Below are positions 1 through 11,845 of a stretch of DNA of 64,000 bases, piece after piece. The stretch's first letter is position 1; every line of letters begins with the position of its first letter. A model generated the notes under the pieces. That model was given only the letters and a program-made list of their open reading frames with translations. It had not been told where the DNA came from and ran no database searches. Origin of the DNA: Paramacrobiotus metropolitanus (lineage: Eukaryota; Tardigrada; Eutardigrada; Parachela; Macrobiotidae); NCBI RefSeq assembly GCF_019649055.1, contig NW_026570379.1:1-64000 (forward strand). The letters run 5' to 3'. A program made the position numbers and the translations under genes.

Positions 1-430
1 ACGACCTGTGTCACATCAAAATCATTCCAGAATAGCAAATTAATCCCAATGAGTAAATGGACTCAATTAAATTATTATTCAATAAAGTGTAAAGTGAACG
101 CAACGGACAGCAACTTCATGATACGTAAACAACTAGCCAGGCAATGGCTAAAGGTCACTCTGGCCACATTTCGTTTCCGCCTACACCCACTTCGGCTAAC
201 GCACATTTCGCGCGCAACCCCCGTTTAACTAGTACGTCGTTTTGTCTCATATTTCGGTCACTTTAAATATACCGTTTCAGTTCTGGTCATCGGTCACTTG
301 CACCGCCCCCCCCCCTGTGGCGCGTTTCATGAATGGCTGCTGATCGCACAAAAAATTTTTTGATTTGTTTTTAACCTGTCTGTAATCATCAAAACACAGC
401 TGAAAACATGGACCTTAAAATTTCTGAAAG
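1..430 (-). other. Upstream flank of a further array unit (U0) cut by the window edge
   Basis: The first bases read on the minus strand as a 3' splice site (GACACAG) followed by GTCGT. The same acceptor context precedes the first HMG exon in U4, U5, U7 and U12, so exon 2 of another unit starts at about position 5 and continues to the left. The following 400 bases (AT-rich, with the recurring blocks around 'gtgtaaagtgaacgcaac' and 'ggctaaaggtcact') match the DNA just upstream of the first HMG exon in U4, U11 and U12. They are probably promoter or 5' intron sequence. Confidence 0.6.
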
Positions 431-1423
431 TTGCAAACGTGGAAGAGCGGTTCTTTCACATATCTGTACCTGGTCCTGTTCTTCGTTTGGTTACCTACAT
501 ATATATATATATATCAACCTTTATTGAGTTCCGTATGCTGTTATGCGGCAAAAAACCCGTATTACAAATTAGGGGAAAAGGCACGCGTAACCTATTCTTT
601 TGAAAGTTTTGTAAACAAAACTCGTGCATCGGAAGCAACAATAAGGTAAAAGACCGCTTGCTCTCCACTACTTTACACATGAATCTTTTTTTTTTTTTGG
701 TATTTTCTATAAGAACTTCAAAATATATAAGACATTTTTTAAAAGAAATAACTTGGAAATAGGAAAAAGTACAATTTAAATTCAAATACGCGGTCGGGAG
801 AGCAAGGGTGATTGGGTGGAATATTGGCAAATTTCCGTCGGAAACGCCGAATATTTGGTAATCACACAAGCAAATTGCAACGTTAAGGCAGTCTAACCGA
901 AAGCGAGCAGCACGGTGCGAGCGATGGTCAAGACTCCGTGCATTTCCGGTCCCCACACGGCGCTGCCTGAAATAGAATTAGCGGAGCTAATTCCAGTTAA
1001 GGCAGCAGAGGAAGAAGAGGCGATACGATGTCTCCCGTTGGACAGTGGTCAACAGGACAAGCGCCCCGCAAGCGCAGGCTTAGTTGCCGCGGCATATATA
1101 AAGCAAACTGTTCGCATGGATACACATGCCAGTTCAATGTTTAGTGATTTCTGTGGTTTCCTGAGCGTAATGTCAAATCGTATCTCTTGTTTATGCCTCT
1201 CTTGTTTATGCCTCGATATTCAAACTTTCTTTTGTTTATGCCTCGATATTCATGTGCAAAGTTTTTACAATGAAAACCACTCATTTCTGGCATTTTTGTT
1301 TGTCCGGAAAGTTACACACCAAGTGACTGAAATATGAGACAGAACGAAGTATTGATTTTAGTTTACACGGATCAGCTGTTCATAGACTATGTACATCTGT
1401 TTACTACGTTGATGAAACAATAT
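431..1423. other. No supported gene; short repeats
   Basis: I see no splice-consistent coding sequence here. There is a run of TA dinucleotides near 500, a TATA-like 'catatataaag' near 1095 and three partial copies of a 'cttgtttatgcctc' unit between about 1186 and 1253. An open frame on the plus strand at 915-1337 has no recognisable motif and is not called. Confidence 0.4.
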
Positions 1424-2054
1424 TTACTGAAGCGTCGTTGAGGGAGATGTGCAGGAAGCCGTTGAATCAGCAAAGGATGCGAGAACCGGCATCGATGAGG
1501 TCACGGACGCAGCCGGCGTTAAATCAGGCAAACCGCTCACTTCCTCGTTGAGCGGAAGAGCAGTGTTTTCTGAGAATCGTATACACTTGTGCTTGCGCCT
1601 AAAATGCAAGATTGCTAATTTGCAACACAGTTATTGCAACACAGCGTCCTAAGGGCGCTGCGAATTTTCGCCAAGGACAACAAGCCGCAGAACTTTTCAC
1701 CGCGAAAACCAACTCGCTTTCTTTGTTTTCATGGCTTACTAAACAGTCATGGAAACCTAAGAAACCTAAGAATAACATAAGAATGCTTAAGAAACCAGGA
1801 AAACCTAAGAAAGCGAACATCTACGAAAACTGACAGACCAAGAAATTCGTAAAACCAACCGTGTCGAATTCTTCGCGACTATACGGCTTGCGGTATAGTG
1901 AAATGTCTCAGAGAAATATGTCCCAAACCAAACTGCCCCCAGCGTCCGTATGGCACGTGGTGAATAAAGTCGCGCGGTTATTTCGAGTGCGGCGAAAATG
2001 TGGCACAACCGGTTGTCCGTGTGCGGTCGCACGAGAAGAGAGTGCAAATCACTT

Positions 2055-5000
2055 TTAATGAGATGGATTTATAAGTATCAAATAATCTGAAGTTTGTAGT
2101 ATCGTCAATTCTATTTGTAATTGGGCTTGTAATTTTTGCCCCTGAATGACAAATTTCCCGTTATTCAGTATGGAGGGTGGCTACGGGACCTGAGTCTGGT
2201 AGATTGTTGTTCTCCAGAGGCTGTGTGGTGGCAGCTGTCCCGTAGACATCCAGCGACACACCAGAGGATTTCTTGTAAGTCCCCACTGTCAGCTCCTTTA
2301 TTCACGATACCTGTTGGTGTATGTTCCCTTACAATGCCCCAATACTCTTGTTCTGGCTGCGGTAAACTGTTACAGGCCTGGGGATCACACAGACCCATTT
2401 GCCCCAAAACCCTGTCGCAGGTCCTGAAGCTCCTCCCGGCCGCCGCCCCTGTCGCCGCTGCATCCTCCTCTACGTCAAGTAACGTGAGAGGATCCGCACC
2501 TGTCCCACCTACGGTCGCATCTTTTCTCCCGTGCAAAGAGCGAATACTGCGTCGCATTCCACATGGTGCAAAGACCCGCAGTGAGGTCCTCTCTTCAGAA
2601 AGTTCTCCAGCAGGTCGCCACAAAGAACGACAGTCAATCTTGGTATAAACTGCAGTCATTCAGTCCTAATGCCCTCCGTCTGCCAGCGAAAGTTAAATCT
2701 GAGCGATCTGCTTCACTTGCAACCGCAATGAAGAGAAACCTTGCATTGTACGAGCAAGGTGTTGATCTGCCCCCCAGTCCCCCGCCGCCAAGTCGGAAGA
2801 AGCGCAACAGCGAAGAAGATCTCGTTCGTCAAGTCGGCCAAAAAATTGATGATGGTTCTATCTCTGGCGCCATGCGCGTATTGTTGTCTACAGATTCGGT
2901 GGCGAAGTGCACGCCTGAGGTTCTCCGAAGTTTAAGAGAGAAGCACCCACTGAGCGCCCCACCGTCCACGGCTCGTCACGCCACAACCGCTGCTACTGCG
3001 CCTGCTTTTACTGCTGCTGAAGTTTTCGCTGCTATCCACATTCCCACGGGGCTCTGCTGCAGGTCCAGATGGCTTACGGCCTCAACATTTGTTGGGCTTG
3101 GTGGGGTCAAAGCTAGATGATCTTAACGGACCCTTTTGCGAAGCCATTGCCTCTGTGCTGACGCTGGTTTCACACGGTAAAATACCTGCGGATATACGGC
3201 CGATCTTCTTTGGTGGTAGATTACTGGCGCTGCGCAAGAAGGACGGTGGGCTGCGCCCGATAGCGGTTGGCCTATCTCAGCGTCGCCTGATCGCTAAAAT
3301 TATATGCACCAGAATAGCGGACCGGGCAACCGCTTTGCTCACACCTCACTAGGCCGGCTTTAATGTCCGGGGAGGGGCCGAAGCCATCGTCCACGCTACC
3401 AGACATTTCGTCGAGTCCTCACCAGAAAGTATTAAAGCGCTTTTGAAGATAAATTTTCGCAATGCCTTCAACACTGTATCCCGAGACGTAATTTTGGATG
3501 CTGTTCATACCCACTTCCCCGAATACGATGCATTCTTCTGGTCGGCGTATGGGCATCATTCGTCCTTGTTTATTGATCAGACGATGCTGTCATCTGAATC
3601 TGGGGTACAGCAAGGCGATCCGTTGGGACCCCTGTTATTTTGCCTTGCACTACTCCGTGTAATAGCTACGCTCAGTACTGAGCTTAACGCTTGGTACCTG
3701 GACGATGGGACCCTGGGCGGAGCGCCGGCGACAGTAGTGGAAAATTTTACTCGGGTTATTGAAGGCGCCCGTGCCATTGGACTGGAAATAAATGAGTCTA
3801 AGTGCGAGCTTTTTGTATCAGGAGGCACTGAAAGCGAACGGCAGGAAGTTGTTGAGGACTTTGTTTCGCACCATCCACAACTCCGTGTGATGTCCAGCTC
3901 CACTTTAACACTGCTAGGCGCCCCGGTTCTGGACGACGCGATTGGTGACACTCTTGCGGAGAAATCATGCGCCATAAAGACAGCCTGTGAACGCTTGCAA
4001 CTTCTTCCTCGCCACCATGCACTATATCTACTCAGATATTGTTTGGGCGCCCCGAAAATAATATATGTGCTCAGATGTTGCAATGCCTGGAAAAATCCCA
4101 ACCAGCTTTACCAAATCGACGAGGCTATACGTTCATGTTTTCAAGAACTAAGTAACGTTCGTGTGAACCATGACGACTACCCATGTTGGCGACAAGCGAC
4201 TCTTCCGGTTAGTCGAGGAGGTATTGGCATATGTCGTGCGGAAGAATTATCACTCCCAGCCTTCTTGGCTTCGATTCACTCCGCATTTGATTTGTTATCG
4301 TCGATGCTTCCCCATTATCCGGCAGTGGACGCTTCAGAAGCAATACAGCTGTGGAAAACGAAGGCTCGGCAATCTGAAATCCCTGAAATTGCATTCCGGA
4401 AGCTGCAAAAAACGTGGGACCTGCCGCTCTGTAATGAGTCAGTTTCAGTCTTAATGGACTTGTTTTGCCATGATCGGGTTAAAACAGCCCGCCTACTCGC
4501 ACAGTCAAGACCGGAAGCTGGCATCTGGCTGAACGCGCTTCCCTCAGCCCACATCGGCAACCTCCTCGACGACGATACGATGAAAATCTCAATTGGCCTG
4601 CGTCTTGGAGCGGATATTTGTGAGCCGCATAACTGTACCAAATGCCATAAACTGGTTGACAAGCTCGGGCACCACGGGCTATCGTGCAGCTACTCGGCCG
4701 GTAGACATGCGCGACACGGAGGTTTAAACAGTATCGTGTGTCGGGCTTGTGTTTCAGCTGGCATCCCAGCTAAGCTTGAACCTCGCGGCACGTCCTCCAC
4801 AACAGATCAACGCCCAGACGGTTGTACAACGTTTGCTTGGAAAAGAGGGATGTGCCTGGCCTGGGATGTGACGTGCGTCGACACAATAGCCCTTTCCCAT
4901 CTTCAGTCTACGTCGGTTACGGCAGGTGCTGCTGCTGCTCAAGCGGAAGAAAGGAAGTCCCAACTGTATGCCTATCTGCAAGGGCGCTACATTTTTTCTC

Positions 5001-5274
5001 CAATCGCCTTTGAGACGATGGGTCCTTGGGGCCCGTCGGCCATCGCCATTGTAAAAGAGTTGGGCAAAAGACTGCAGCAGCATACCGGAGAGCGTCGATT
5101 GCATGAATTTCTGCGTCAACGGTTATCGCTGGAAATTCAGCGCGGAAATGCAGCATCTATCCTTGGCACTATAGACGGAGAGGATAGCTTAAACGAAGTT
5201 TTGCTGTTGTGAAAAATGTAATGTGTTTAGTTTTCTTCCACCTGATTTGTCCATTGTTATTAATAAAGAGCGCT
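2055..5274 (+). mobile_element. RLE-type (R2-like) non-LTR retrotransposon, inserted in the U1 C-clamp intron
   Basis: The element is bounded by a 9-bp direct repeat AAATCACTT at 2046-2054 and 5275-5283, which I read as the target-site duplication. It carries a reverse transcriptase followed by a C-terminal Cys/His knuckle and a PD-(D/E)XK-type endonuclease, and ends in an AT-rich 3' UTR with AATAAAG. It lies in the intron of array unit U1, in the opposite orientation to that gene, starting six bases inside the intron's 5' splice site. 3' portions of the same family recur at 5864-6105, 42269-43005 and 56395-56515. The copy is about 3.2 kb, and its reading frame is disrupted, so it is not autonomous. 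Confidence 0.85.
2334..5212 (+). pseudogene. Reverse transcriptase/endonuclease polyprotein of the RLE retrotransposon (degenerate)
   Basis: Fragments in three frames add up to one protein. An N-terminal CCHC-like finger (C-S-G-C...H-R-P-I-C) begins at about 2334. A linker and RT N-terminal region lie at about 2563-3060. RT fingers follow at 3089-3352 and the palm at 3443 onward. The palm has the GVQQGDPLGP motif and the catalytic box Y-L-D-D at 3695-3706, where most families have A in the second position. The C-terminus has a CX2C...HHGLSC knuckle at about 4630-4690 and an R-P-D-G...W-D-V-T nuclease core at about 4811-4870. Breaks are frameshifts near 2560 and 3050 and an in-frame TAG at about 3350. 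The 589-residue frame at 3443-5212 is uninterrupted. The copy is dead but fairly young. Confidence 0.85.
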
Positions 5275-5863
5275 AAATCACTTACCGGCACTTTGTGCAC
5301 AATTCCGCTCGACGGTCGTTTCCCAATACTGCTCGGCATTTTTTCGGTACTGTAAAATAAGAGAGGATATAAATATTTTGTAGAAGCTACGACAAATATC
5401 CAGATAACGAACCCAAAAAACCAAGGAAATCAAAGAAGGTTTAAGAAAATCCAAGAAAGCCGAAGAATACATACGACAACCTAAGCGATGCTAACCTTCC
5501 TGCTTTATGCGTTTCTTCTTCCGGCACTGGCCACGAGTCATAGCGTAGCTGGCTTGAGGTGTCCATCCTGGATAGGTTTGCGCAAGCTTTTCGCGCTCTT
5601 GTTGTGCCATTGCGTAATACCTGCTCTGCTCAGCGCCATCCAATGATTGCCACTAAAAATTCTGAACAGTTGCATAACAAGCTTTCCAACGACCGCGACC
5701 GAGTGGTGACGCCCACCTTCTGGCCCAAAATCCGGATCTAGAGAGCGCAAGTACAGAGACCTTACCGGCAAGCTTCACACCATTCCGCTTGACGGTTGAT
5801 TCCCAGTACCTTTCCACATTTTCCCGGTACTGCAAAATAAGAGAGCATATTCAATACTAGAGG

Positions 5864-6105
5864 CTTATTAAATTATCAAAGGAATTATCAAAGCTTTGGG
5901 CAAACGACTAGAGCAACACACAGGCGAAACCCGTTCCCATGAATTTTTACGGCAAAGATTGTCTTTAGAGATTCAGCGTGGTAACGCGGCATCGGTTATG
6001 GGAACGATGGAAGGAGCGGAAAAGTTTAATGAGATTCTCATGTTGTAAAAATGCTGATGTTTTGAATTAATTCAAAATTACGTTGTACCGCAGGTGAAAT
6101 AAAAT
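5864..6105 (+). mobile_element. 5'-truncated copy of the RLE retrotransposon
   Basis: This is the last 55 or so codons of the element (G-K-R-L-E-Q-H-T-G-E...I-Q-R-G-N-A-A-S to L-M-L and stop at about 6048) plus its 3' UTR ending 'gaaataaaat'. It is flanked by a 10-bp direct repeat ATACTAGAGG at 5854-5863 and 6106-6115. Truncation at the 5' end with a target duplication is what target-primed reverse transcription gives. The target sequence has no resemblance to that of the 2055-5274 copy, so insertion is not site-specific. Confidence 0.85.
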
Positions 6106-6115
6106 ATACTAGAGG

Positions 6116-6878
6116 AGATATTATGTTAATAGAAGTTAGCGATTATATCGCTAACTTAGGTTAACGCAGTTGAGAGAAACGCTGGCTCTAGAAAGTTCCT
6201 GAAATATCCGCAAAGGCATTCCCAACGCAAGTGATCGGCTAACCTCTTGCCGGACGCCATCTTGCCTTTGTTCATCGCGGTGTTGTGCATATATCGCTCT
6301 TTATAGCAAAGTTGCATTCGGAAGTCATTTTTGTTGCATCTGAAAATCGTGGTTTCTTTTCTTGTTGCTGAAGACTTTGTGCGGTAAATTTCTTTTCTGT
6401 TTTCCACCTGCAATTTTGGTCAGTGACCTTTGGTGTGTTTTCTTTAACCACCCTCCCAGCCTTTAGCAACTTCTATATTGATTAAAGGCACAACCCATCT
6501 CACTGCTCTCTCCCGCCACGGTACGCACGGAACCGCACCGGAAGGGAACGCAGCAAGCATTCGCATTCTCATATACACCCTGGCCACGAATCAGGGTTCC
6601 TGGAGCGAGCGCGCACCAGGTGCATTCTGCATAACCTAAATCCGCATTCTTTACCAGCAAGCATTCCTTCCGGTGGTCGAGCATGTTCTGCAGCTACCTT
6701 GAGACCTTGCAGTTGAGCATTGGGTTGGCCAATGTCCCAACACCTCGTTAGCGTTTCTCGAGACATTAGCGTTAATAAGAGAATACTGCAAAAATATAAC
6801 AGGGTATTAAAAGCTGTGAAAAATATGCTGATTCCGTGCCTGAGGGAAGCTAAGCAGGAACCATCCGAGGTTTCCTTC
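6116..6878. repeat. Dispersed repeat copy and unassigned spacer
   Basis: The first part (about 6128-6270, including 'cggacgccatcttgc') is shared with 35632-35800, where order and spacing are the same, so it is a dispersed repeat of unknown type. The rest of the stretch to the U2 second HMG exon shows nothing I can assign. Confidence 0.5.
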
Positions 6879-7187
6879 TAACTTGTATGCTTGGTCTTCC
6901 CGCTCCGGCGGCGAGCATAGCGGTCATCAGCTGTCCATTCTGGATAGGTTTGTGCATATTGCTCGCGCTCCTGTTCAGTCATTGCGTAATACTTGTCCTT
7001 CTAAGCGCCCTCCAAAGAGCGCTACTAAAAATTACGAGCATTTGCACAACAAGATTTCCAACAACCGCGACGTCTGGCCCAAAATCCGATTAATGGCCGC
7101 AGAATCTGCCAGCACGTATTTGGCGCACACTCGGGCGCGCTACTCCAGCGTATACAGGATGAAGGCGTTCAACGGCTGTGTCTAAAC

Positions 7188-10100
7188 ACTTTTTCTTGTG
7201 TCTTAAAGTGGAAAATACAACTGATTAGTGTACACTGCGTCCAAACGTTCTTGCAATAAAGCGTTGTAAGGGCACCGCGACCTTTCGCCGAGGACGTTTT
7301 GGTCGCCGACATTTCGCCGCATAACCACCTCGCAGAGAAAACTTTATTGTTATTATAACAACAACTCGCTGATCGACAGCTTGCTGAACGGCCCTCTGCT
7401 TAACACCGACACTTTGCTGACGACAATTATGAGACACAAATATAAATATGCAAACGAAGATAAGTACTTTTTTTCACGTCACAACCTAAGTTGAGTCATA
7501 CGGAGGCATCCAATAAACAGTAGCTTATCTTGCAAGGCTAAGCTGTTAACTTTGGGAGCCCCTTTGCGTACCGCCATCATTGTAAATTATAAAAAAACAA
7601 CAAATTCATCAAATTGGTTAATCAATACTTTTATTAAGAGTAAATTATTATGCCGTACAGAAATGTTAGGAAAACTTCAAAACCAAAGTAAATAAGATAA
7701 ATTTTATAGAAGAGCGCGCGATGCGCTTATGCTGTAGTATGAGAAATAAGCCACTTATTTGGGCTGCCATTTCAAAAAACTACTCCGGAGTAGTTTCTTT
7801 ATTGTGCTTTTCCTGGGCGGGATATGCAAGTTCTGCATATCTGCGTCACGCAGTATGGACCAACTGCCGTAAAGGGGAGGTCGCTGTGACGTGAAGAAAA
7901 GTGCTTTTCTTGGCTTGCATATTTATATTGGTGTCCCATAAATTTGATGATCAATAAAATAGCTTTTCGAAGCCTGCCAAAAACTCAAGAAGCCAGGAAT
8001 GCCTATAAAGACAGAGATAACCTAGGAAGACCTAAGACAATGTAGGAAAACCTAAAAACCCTAAGAAATCATAAAAAGACTTAACAAACCGAAGAAAACC
8101 TACGAATAACCTAAATAAACCTCTGAAATCATGAGACAACCTAAGAGATTATAACAAACGTAACACTGACGTAACAGAACACTAAGTAACTTAATAAACC
8201 CAGTAAAAGCACTTAGGAAACCAAGAAACTGACCGAAAAGCAAGCTGGGGGTTAATGAAATAGTTCCGCAAAATGGCGGGCAGCAAAATTGTAGAAAACC
8301 GAAAGGTCGATCAACAACCTGTCTCTCAGGATAATCAGCAACATGCGGGCAGCAAACCGGAGGTCGAAACCGAAATTATTAATATGTAAGAAATCTTAAG
8401 AAAAACTAACAAAATTCAAAACCAACAAAAACCGGCAAGCCGTGAAACCTAACATAGAGAAACGTGCAAAAACTAGCCGAACCTCGAGGTTCGGCATACA
8501 TACCGAACCGAGTTCTTTTGCGGCGAATTGTCGCAGTTTTCGAGATTCCCAAGTCAAATTCTTCGCGAGCATAGTGCTACCGGCAAAGTGCAAAAGTATC
8601 AAAGCAATAACTATGTCCCAGACCGAAATGTCACAGCATCCGTATGTCTCGCTGCGAATAAAAGTCGCGCCGCGAGAAACATACTGCTTACCGACATGCT
8701 CTACACCATTCCGCTCGACGGTCCATTCCCAATACAGCTCGACATTTTTTCGATTCTGCCAAATAAAAACGGATATTTAAACTGGCGGAAAAAAACGAAG
8801 ATAAGATACTTAAATAGGCTTAACCCGCTGACGCCCATTGGTGTTGGGGCGCAACAGGGTCTTTAAGATGTTTTTCTTAATGCACAACAGCAATTAATCG
8901 ATATCAGTTAGCGTAATTAGCGTTGCGAGACCTTGCAGCAGCAATAAAAAAACAAACCAAACTGGAATCTTAAGTCCCTCAGGAACCACGAGTTCCCAAA
9001 AGTCGCTGATTTAGAACTTTCTAACCTTCAAGAGTTCCTCGTAATTAACTAATTAGTCACTGAGTTAATTAATCTGAAATAATTCAGTAATGTACTTTCA
9101 GTGATGCTTAATTACGTAGTAACAAGCATCGGTTCCGAAAATTGAACAGTAGATGGCCACAGTCCATCGAAAACTCGTGTTGCGTACAGATACCATTGGG
9201 CATGTGTGGTCCTGAAGTATGGGCGGGTGCAATTTCGACACTGTTATAATAATGTAAGTCGGATAAGGGATTGTTGGCTCTGACTTCTAACGTGCTTGAC
9301 GTGGTTCTGCTTGCCGGAACGCTTCCAAAAACGATTTAGTTAAGCAGCACCCTGGGCGGTCGGCCATAGCCTCGAACGATCGAATCAGTGGTCGTTTCCG
9401 GGCAACGAAACCTTCAAGATAACCGAGCGAGGCAGCCATGTTTCGTAACCTGCAATAGTGCAATGCCACTAATCGGCATGACAACCCTGCAGTCGGTCTT
9501 GCGCCTTTGCGATCTCCACCAACCGGACGTTACAAGGTTGTAGGCGAGCAGAAAAGAAGTACGCCAACCTTTAGTAGCCGTAGATGATAACAACTTCAAT
9601 AAACACATGACCGGTAGTGAGCAGTGACCTTTGCGCCAGGTTTCTTAGTAATATTCGGCCGATGCTGCGTGTGTAATGGCGGCTGCTGCTTCCAAAACTT
9701 CTGATGTGAGCTTTGCACATCACTACCAAACGTGCTACTGGACCATCCTTGCTGATTTCCGATGCAAATGCATGGGCAACATCCATGAAAGTGCATGCAT
9801 GCATGATGTAGGCGTGGCATAAAGACTGTTACGCGATACGTGATACAAAACGTAACGGCTATTTCAAGAACAGGATTGTTGAAAATCGCTGTAGTTGGTG
9901 TGTCCATTTATCCACCATTACTATATCATGCAAAAACCGTTTCTGTTATTTTCCAGTTTTTAGTGACCAGTGGTCAGTTTGCTGACCACTGCAATACCCT
10001 TGTTTTGAAGTCCTCTTTATGGACTATACGATGGACGTTTTTGTTTCGGTCAGTTGTTGTTCGCCGAATTGTTATAGAATTAAACGTTTTCACGATTTGG

Positions 10101-10974
10101 ACCGTCTACGCCCAATGGTGTTGCTAAACACCCAGGTCACAGCCGGTGACCTATGGTCAGTACAAGCACACAAAAAATTCCCTTTCTTAATTGAATTTTT
10201 TCATCGGAAAATCCAAGTTTTCACAAAGAAACTCCGACCCCTTCGGGTAGTGAGCGTTGGAGGGTTAAGAAACTTCAGAAATCCTTAGAAAACTGAAAAA
10301 CAGCTCATAAAACCTCATCGAATCTAACCTGTCGCCTTCTCCTCCTTCCTTAAACGTTTCGGCTTCCGGTGCCGGCGCAGAGCCCAGTGGTCTTTAGCTG
10401 TCCATCCGGGATAGGTTCGTGCATGCGTTTCGCGCTCTTTTTCAGCCATTGCGTAATACTTGCTTTTCTCAGCGCCATCCAACGAGTGCCACTAAAAATT
10501 ACGAGCATTTGCAAAACAATATTTTCAACCATCGCGATGGAGTGGTGACGCCGACCTTCTTGCCCAAAATCTGGTTAATGGCCGCAGAATCGGTCAGCAT
10601 GTGTTCTGTTCGCACTTGGGCGCGCTGCTCCTTCATGTACAACATGAAGGCATTCAGCGGCTTTTTGATGCGATTGCCTTTCTCGTTGTTTGCCTCGCTC
10701 CTGCTCGATGTCGGCAATAAAAATCAATTCGAATGGAATAAATTAAAATTATGGTCAAATAAAGTGTAAAGTTAATGCAACCGCCAACAACTCCAAACCA
10801 CGAACCAGCGAAGGCTAAAGGTCACTTCGGCCATTTTCATTTCCGCCACGCTTATTTCGGCCAGAGTTTTTCAGCATCACTTACTCGCTAGCTTCCACAC
10901 CCTTTTGCTTCTGGGTTTCCCATATTGCAACAGTATATTTTCAGATTCGTTGCAATTGATTTCAGATATTCCAT
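7188..10974 (-). pseudogene. Array unit U3: TCF/LEF-like gene, open HMG box and C-clamp first half, damaged at both ends
   Basis: Exons on the minus strand: N-terminal exon 10885-10974 (M-E-Y-L-K-S-I-A-T-N-L), first HMG exon 10556-10700 ([14 protein letters not shown]...I-N-Q-I-L-G-K-K), second HMG exon 10329-10491 (W-H-S-L-D-G-A-E-K-S-K-Y-Y...Y-P-G-W), C-clamp first half 8692-8755 (C-R-A-V-L-G-M...W-C-R-A-C). All internal exons are open and phase-matched, so the DNA-binding part is undamaged. The N-terminal exon has a net 2-nt deletion relative to U8, which brings a TAG into frame. At the 3' end only the first codons of the last exon (R-K-K-K-C) survive at about 7190-7205, fused to the U2 HMG exon. 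The C-clamp intron holds decamer arrays at about 8030-8230 and a copy of the conserved intron block at about 7240-7330. Confidence 0.8.
8756..10328. other. Long intron-like stretch of U3
   Basis: This 1.6 kb lies between the second HMG exon and the C-clamp exon of U3. The same intron is only about 120 bp in U8 and U12. Two related patches ('cgcccattggtgttg' at about 8835, 'cgcccaatggtgttg' at about 10108) suggest an internal duplication or an inserted repeat. I see no convincing coding exon in it. Confidence 0.35.
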
Positions 10975-11204
10975 ACTAGTTTATCCTCCATACTACCAAG
11001 AAGAAACCTCCAGGAAACCTGAGAAAAATATAACAAAGCCTAAAACACATGAAAAACCCTAAGAAATCTAAGAAAACCTTAACAAGGGATGACGGGAACT
11101 GATCGTAGGCTCGTAGCCATATAGTAGCCACACGGGCTTTACCTGGTACAGCGCGCGTTCACGAACTCTGCCGTATGCTAATGCGACAAACATATGTTAA
11201 TTAA

Positions 11205-11845
11205 CAGAAAATTAAGCTCTTTGAATTAGGTGTTACTGCCTGGAACATGTTGCCTCTTGCCGGTAGAAAGCAAACTGAGAGAACTGCCGCGCCACGACCG
11301 CACAGTGACTTACGTCTCTCCGCACACCGAGTGCTTTCTAAGCCGGTCAGCTGAGGCTTCCACATACACCGCACAAAAGAAGCGTCGATAATTAAAACCT
11401 GACAGGAAATAAATCGGCGACGGTTTGACAGGAATAAAATTTTAAACCAGTACAAACATAAATCACACTCGTGTGTGACAGTTACAGCAAGGTCGACACG
11501 TTCCTTTTGATAAACACTCACTAACTGGGCTGTGACTATCAGCTGAAGCGCTTTATGGTAGTATTTCAGTTGTAACTGTAATATTCGTGATACATGTACG
11601 ACTGGCTGCAGGCCGACGGAACAGTGCTGCAGTATCGATCGCCGGCCAGAGACTTTCAATACAGTTTTTTTTACGTGTTGTCAGGACAACGGAATCGAAC
11701 GGGCTCCTGCGCATGCGGTTGGTACATCGGCCCTACACGCTGTGATCGTACATTCCATAGCAACGAACCGCATGACGTATCTGTATGTATTGGCCGTTTG
11801 TATAAGAAAACATAAGAAACCTAAGAAATTCAACAGTATTTATGT
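11205..11845 (-). promoter_or_regulatory. Conserved upstream module of the array genes, copy 1
   Basis: The stretch is shared with 28545-29120 and 56810-57430. It lies about 0.7 kb upstream of the U3 start codon, as the second copy does for U8. Within it a palindrome GTTGTCAGGACAAC (11677-11690), a near-palindromic TGCGCATGCGG (11708-11718, like an NRF-1 site) and CCATAGCAACGAAC (about 11755-11768, like half of an RFX X-box) keep their order in all three copies. It is followed by a short run of the CCTAAGAAA unit. Promoter function is inferred from position and conservation only. Confidence 0.45.

Larger units (their letters stand above)
1424..5740 (-). pseudogene. Array unit U1: TCF/LEF-like gene split by a retrotransposon and missing the first HMG exon
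   Basis: Minus-strand unit with three good exons. The second HMG-box exon is 5496-5652 (W-Q-S-L-D-G-A-E...R-Y-Y-A-M-A...Y-P-G-W plus a basic tail). The C-clamp first half is 5286-5349 (W of the WC pair changed to L). The last exon is 1424-1598 (R-K-H-K-C-I-R-F then a Ser/Thr/Pro tail ending TLQ). Splice phases agree (1, then 2). Of the first HMG exon only its last few codons (I-R-I-L-G-Q-K near 5727-5740) remain before the sequence jumps to intron of the next unit. The C-clamp intron is interrupted by the RLE retrotransposon at 2055-5274. The family assignment comes from the HMG core together with the C-clamp cysteines. The unit cannot make a complete HMG box. Confidence 0.85.
5766..7187 (-). 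pseudogene. Array unit U2: TCF/LEF-like pseudogene with stops in both HMG exons
   Basis: The C-clamp first-half exon at 5766-5829 is intact with a good acceptor and donor. The second HMG exon (about 6879-7024) is recognisable by K-Y-Y-A-M-T-E-Q-E-R...Y-P-E-W, but the initial Trp is a TAG, a Glu is a TAG and the donor has lost a base. The first HMG exon (7071-7187, [10 protein letters not shown]) has a TAG in place of a Gln and ends abruptly at a recombination junction with the last exon of U3. A 5'-truncated retrotransposon (5864-6105) lies in the intron. No last exon belongs to it. It is clearly non-functional. Confidence 0.85.

Noticed and set aside
915-1337. 140-codon open frame on the plus strand near the left edge
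   Set aside because: No motif, no splice context, and low-complexity repeats in its second half; kept only as spacer.
2055-5274. Site-specific R2 element in rDNA
   Set aside because: The target is an intron of an array gene, and other copies are at unrelated sites.
5538-5771. Open frames on either strand over the second HMG exons (for example 5538-5771 or 10350-10532)
   Set aside because: They are read in the wrong frame; the phase-matched frame gives the conserved K-Y-Y-A-M-A...Y-P-G-W sequence in all units.
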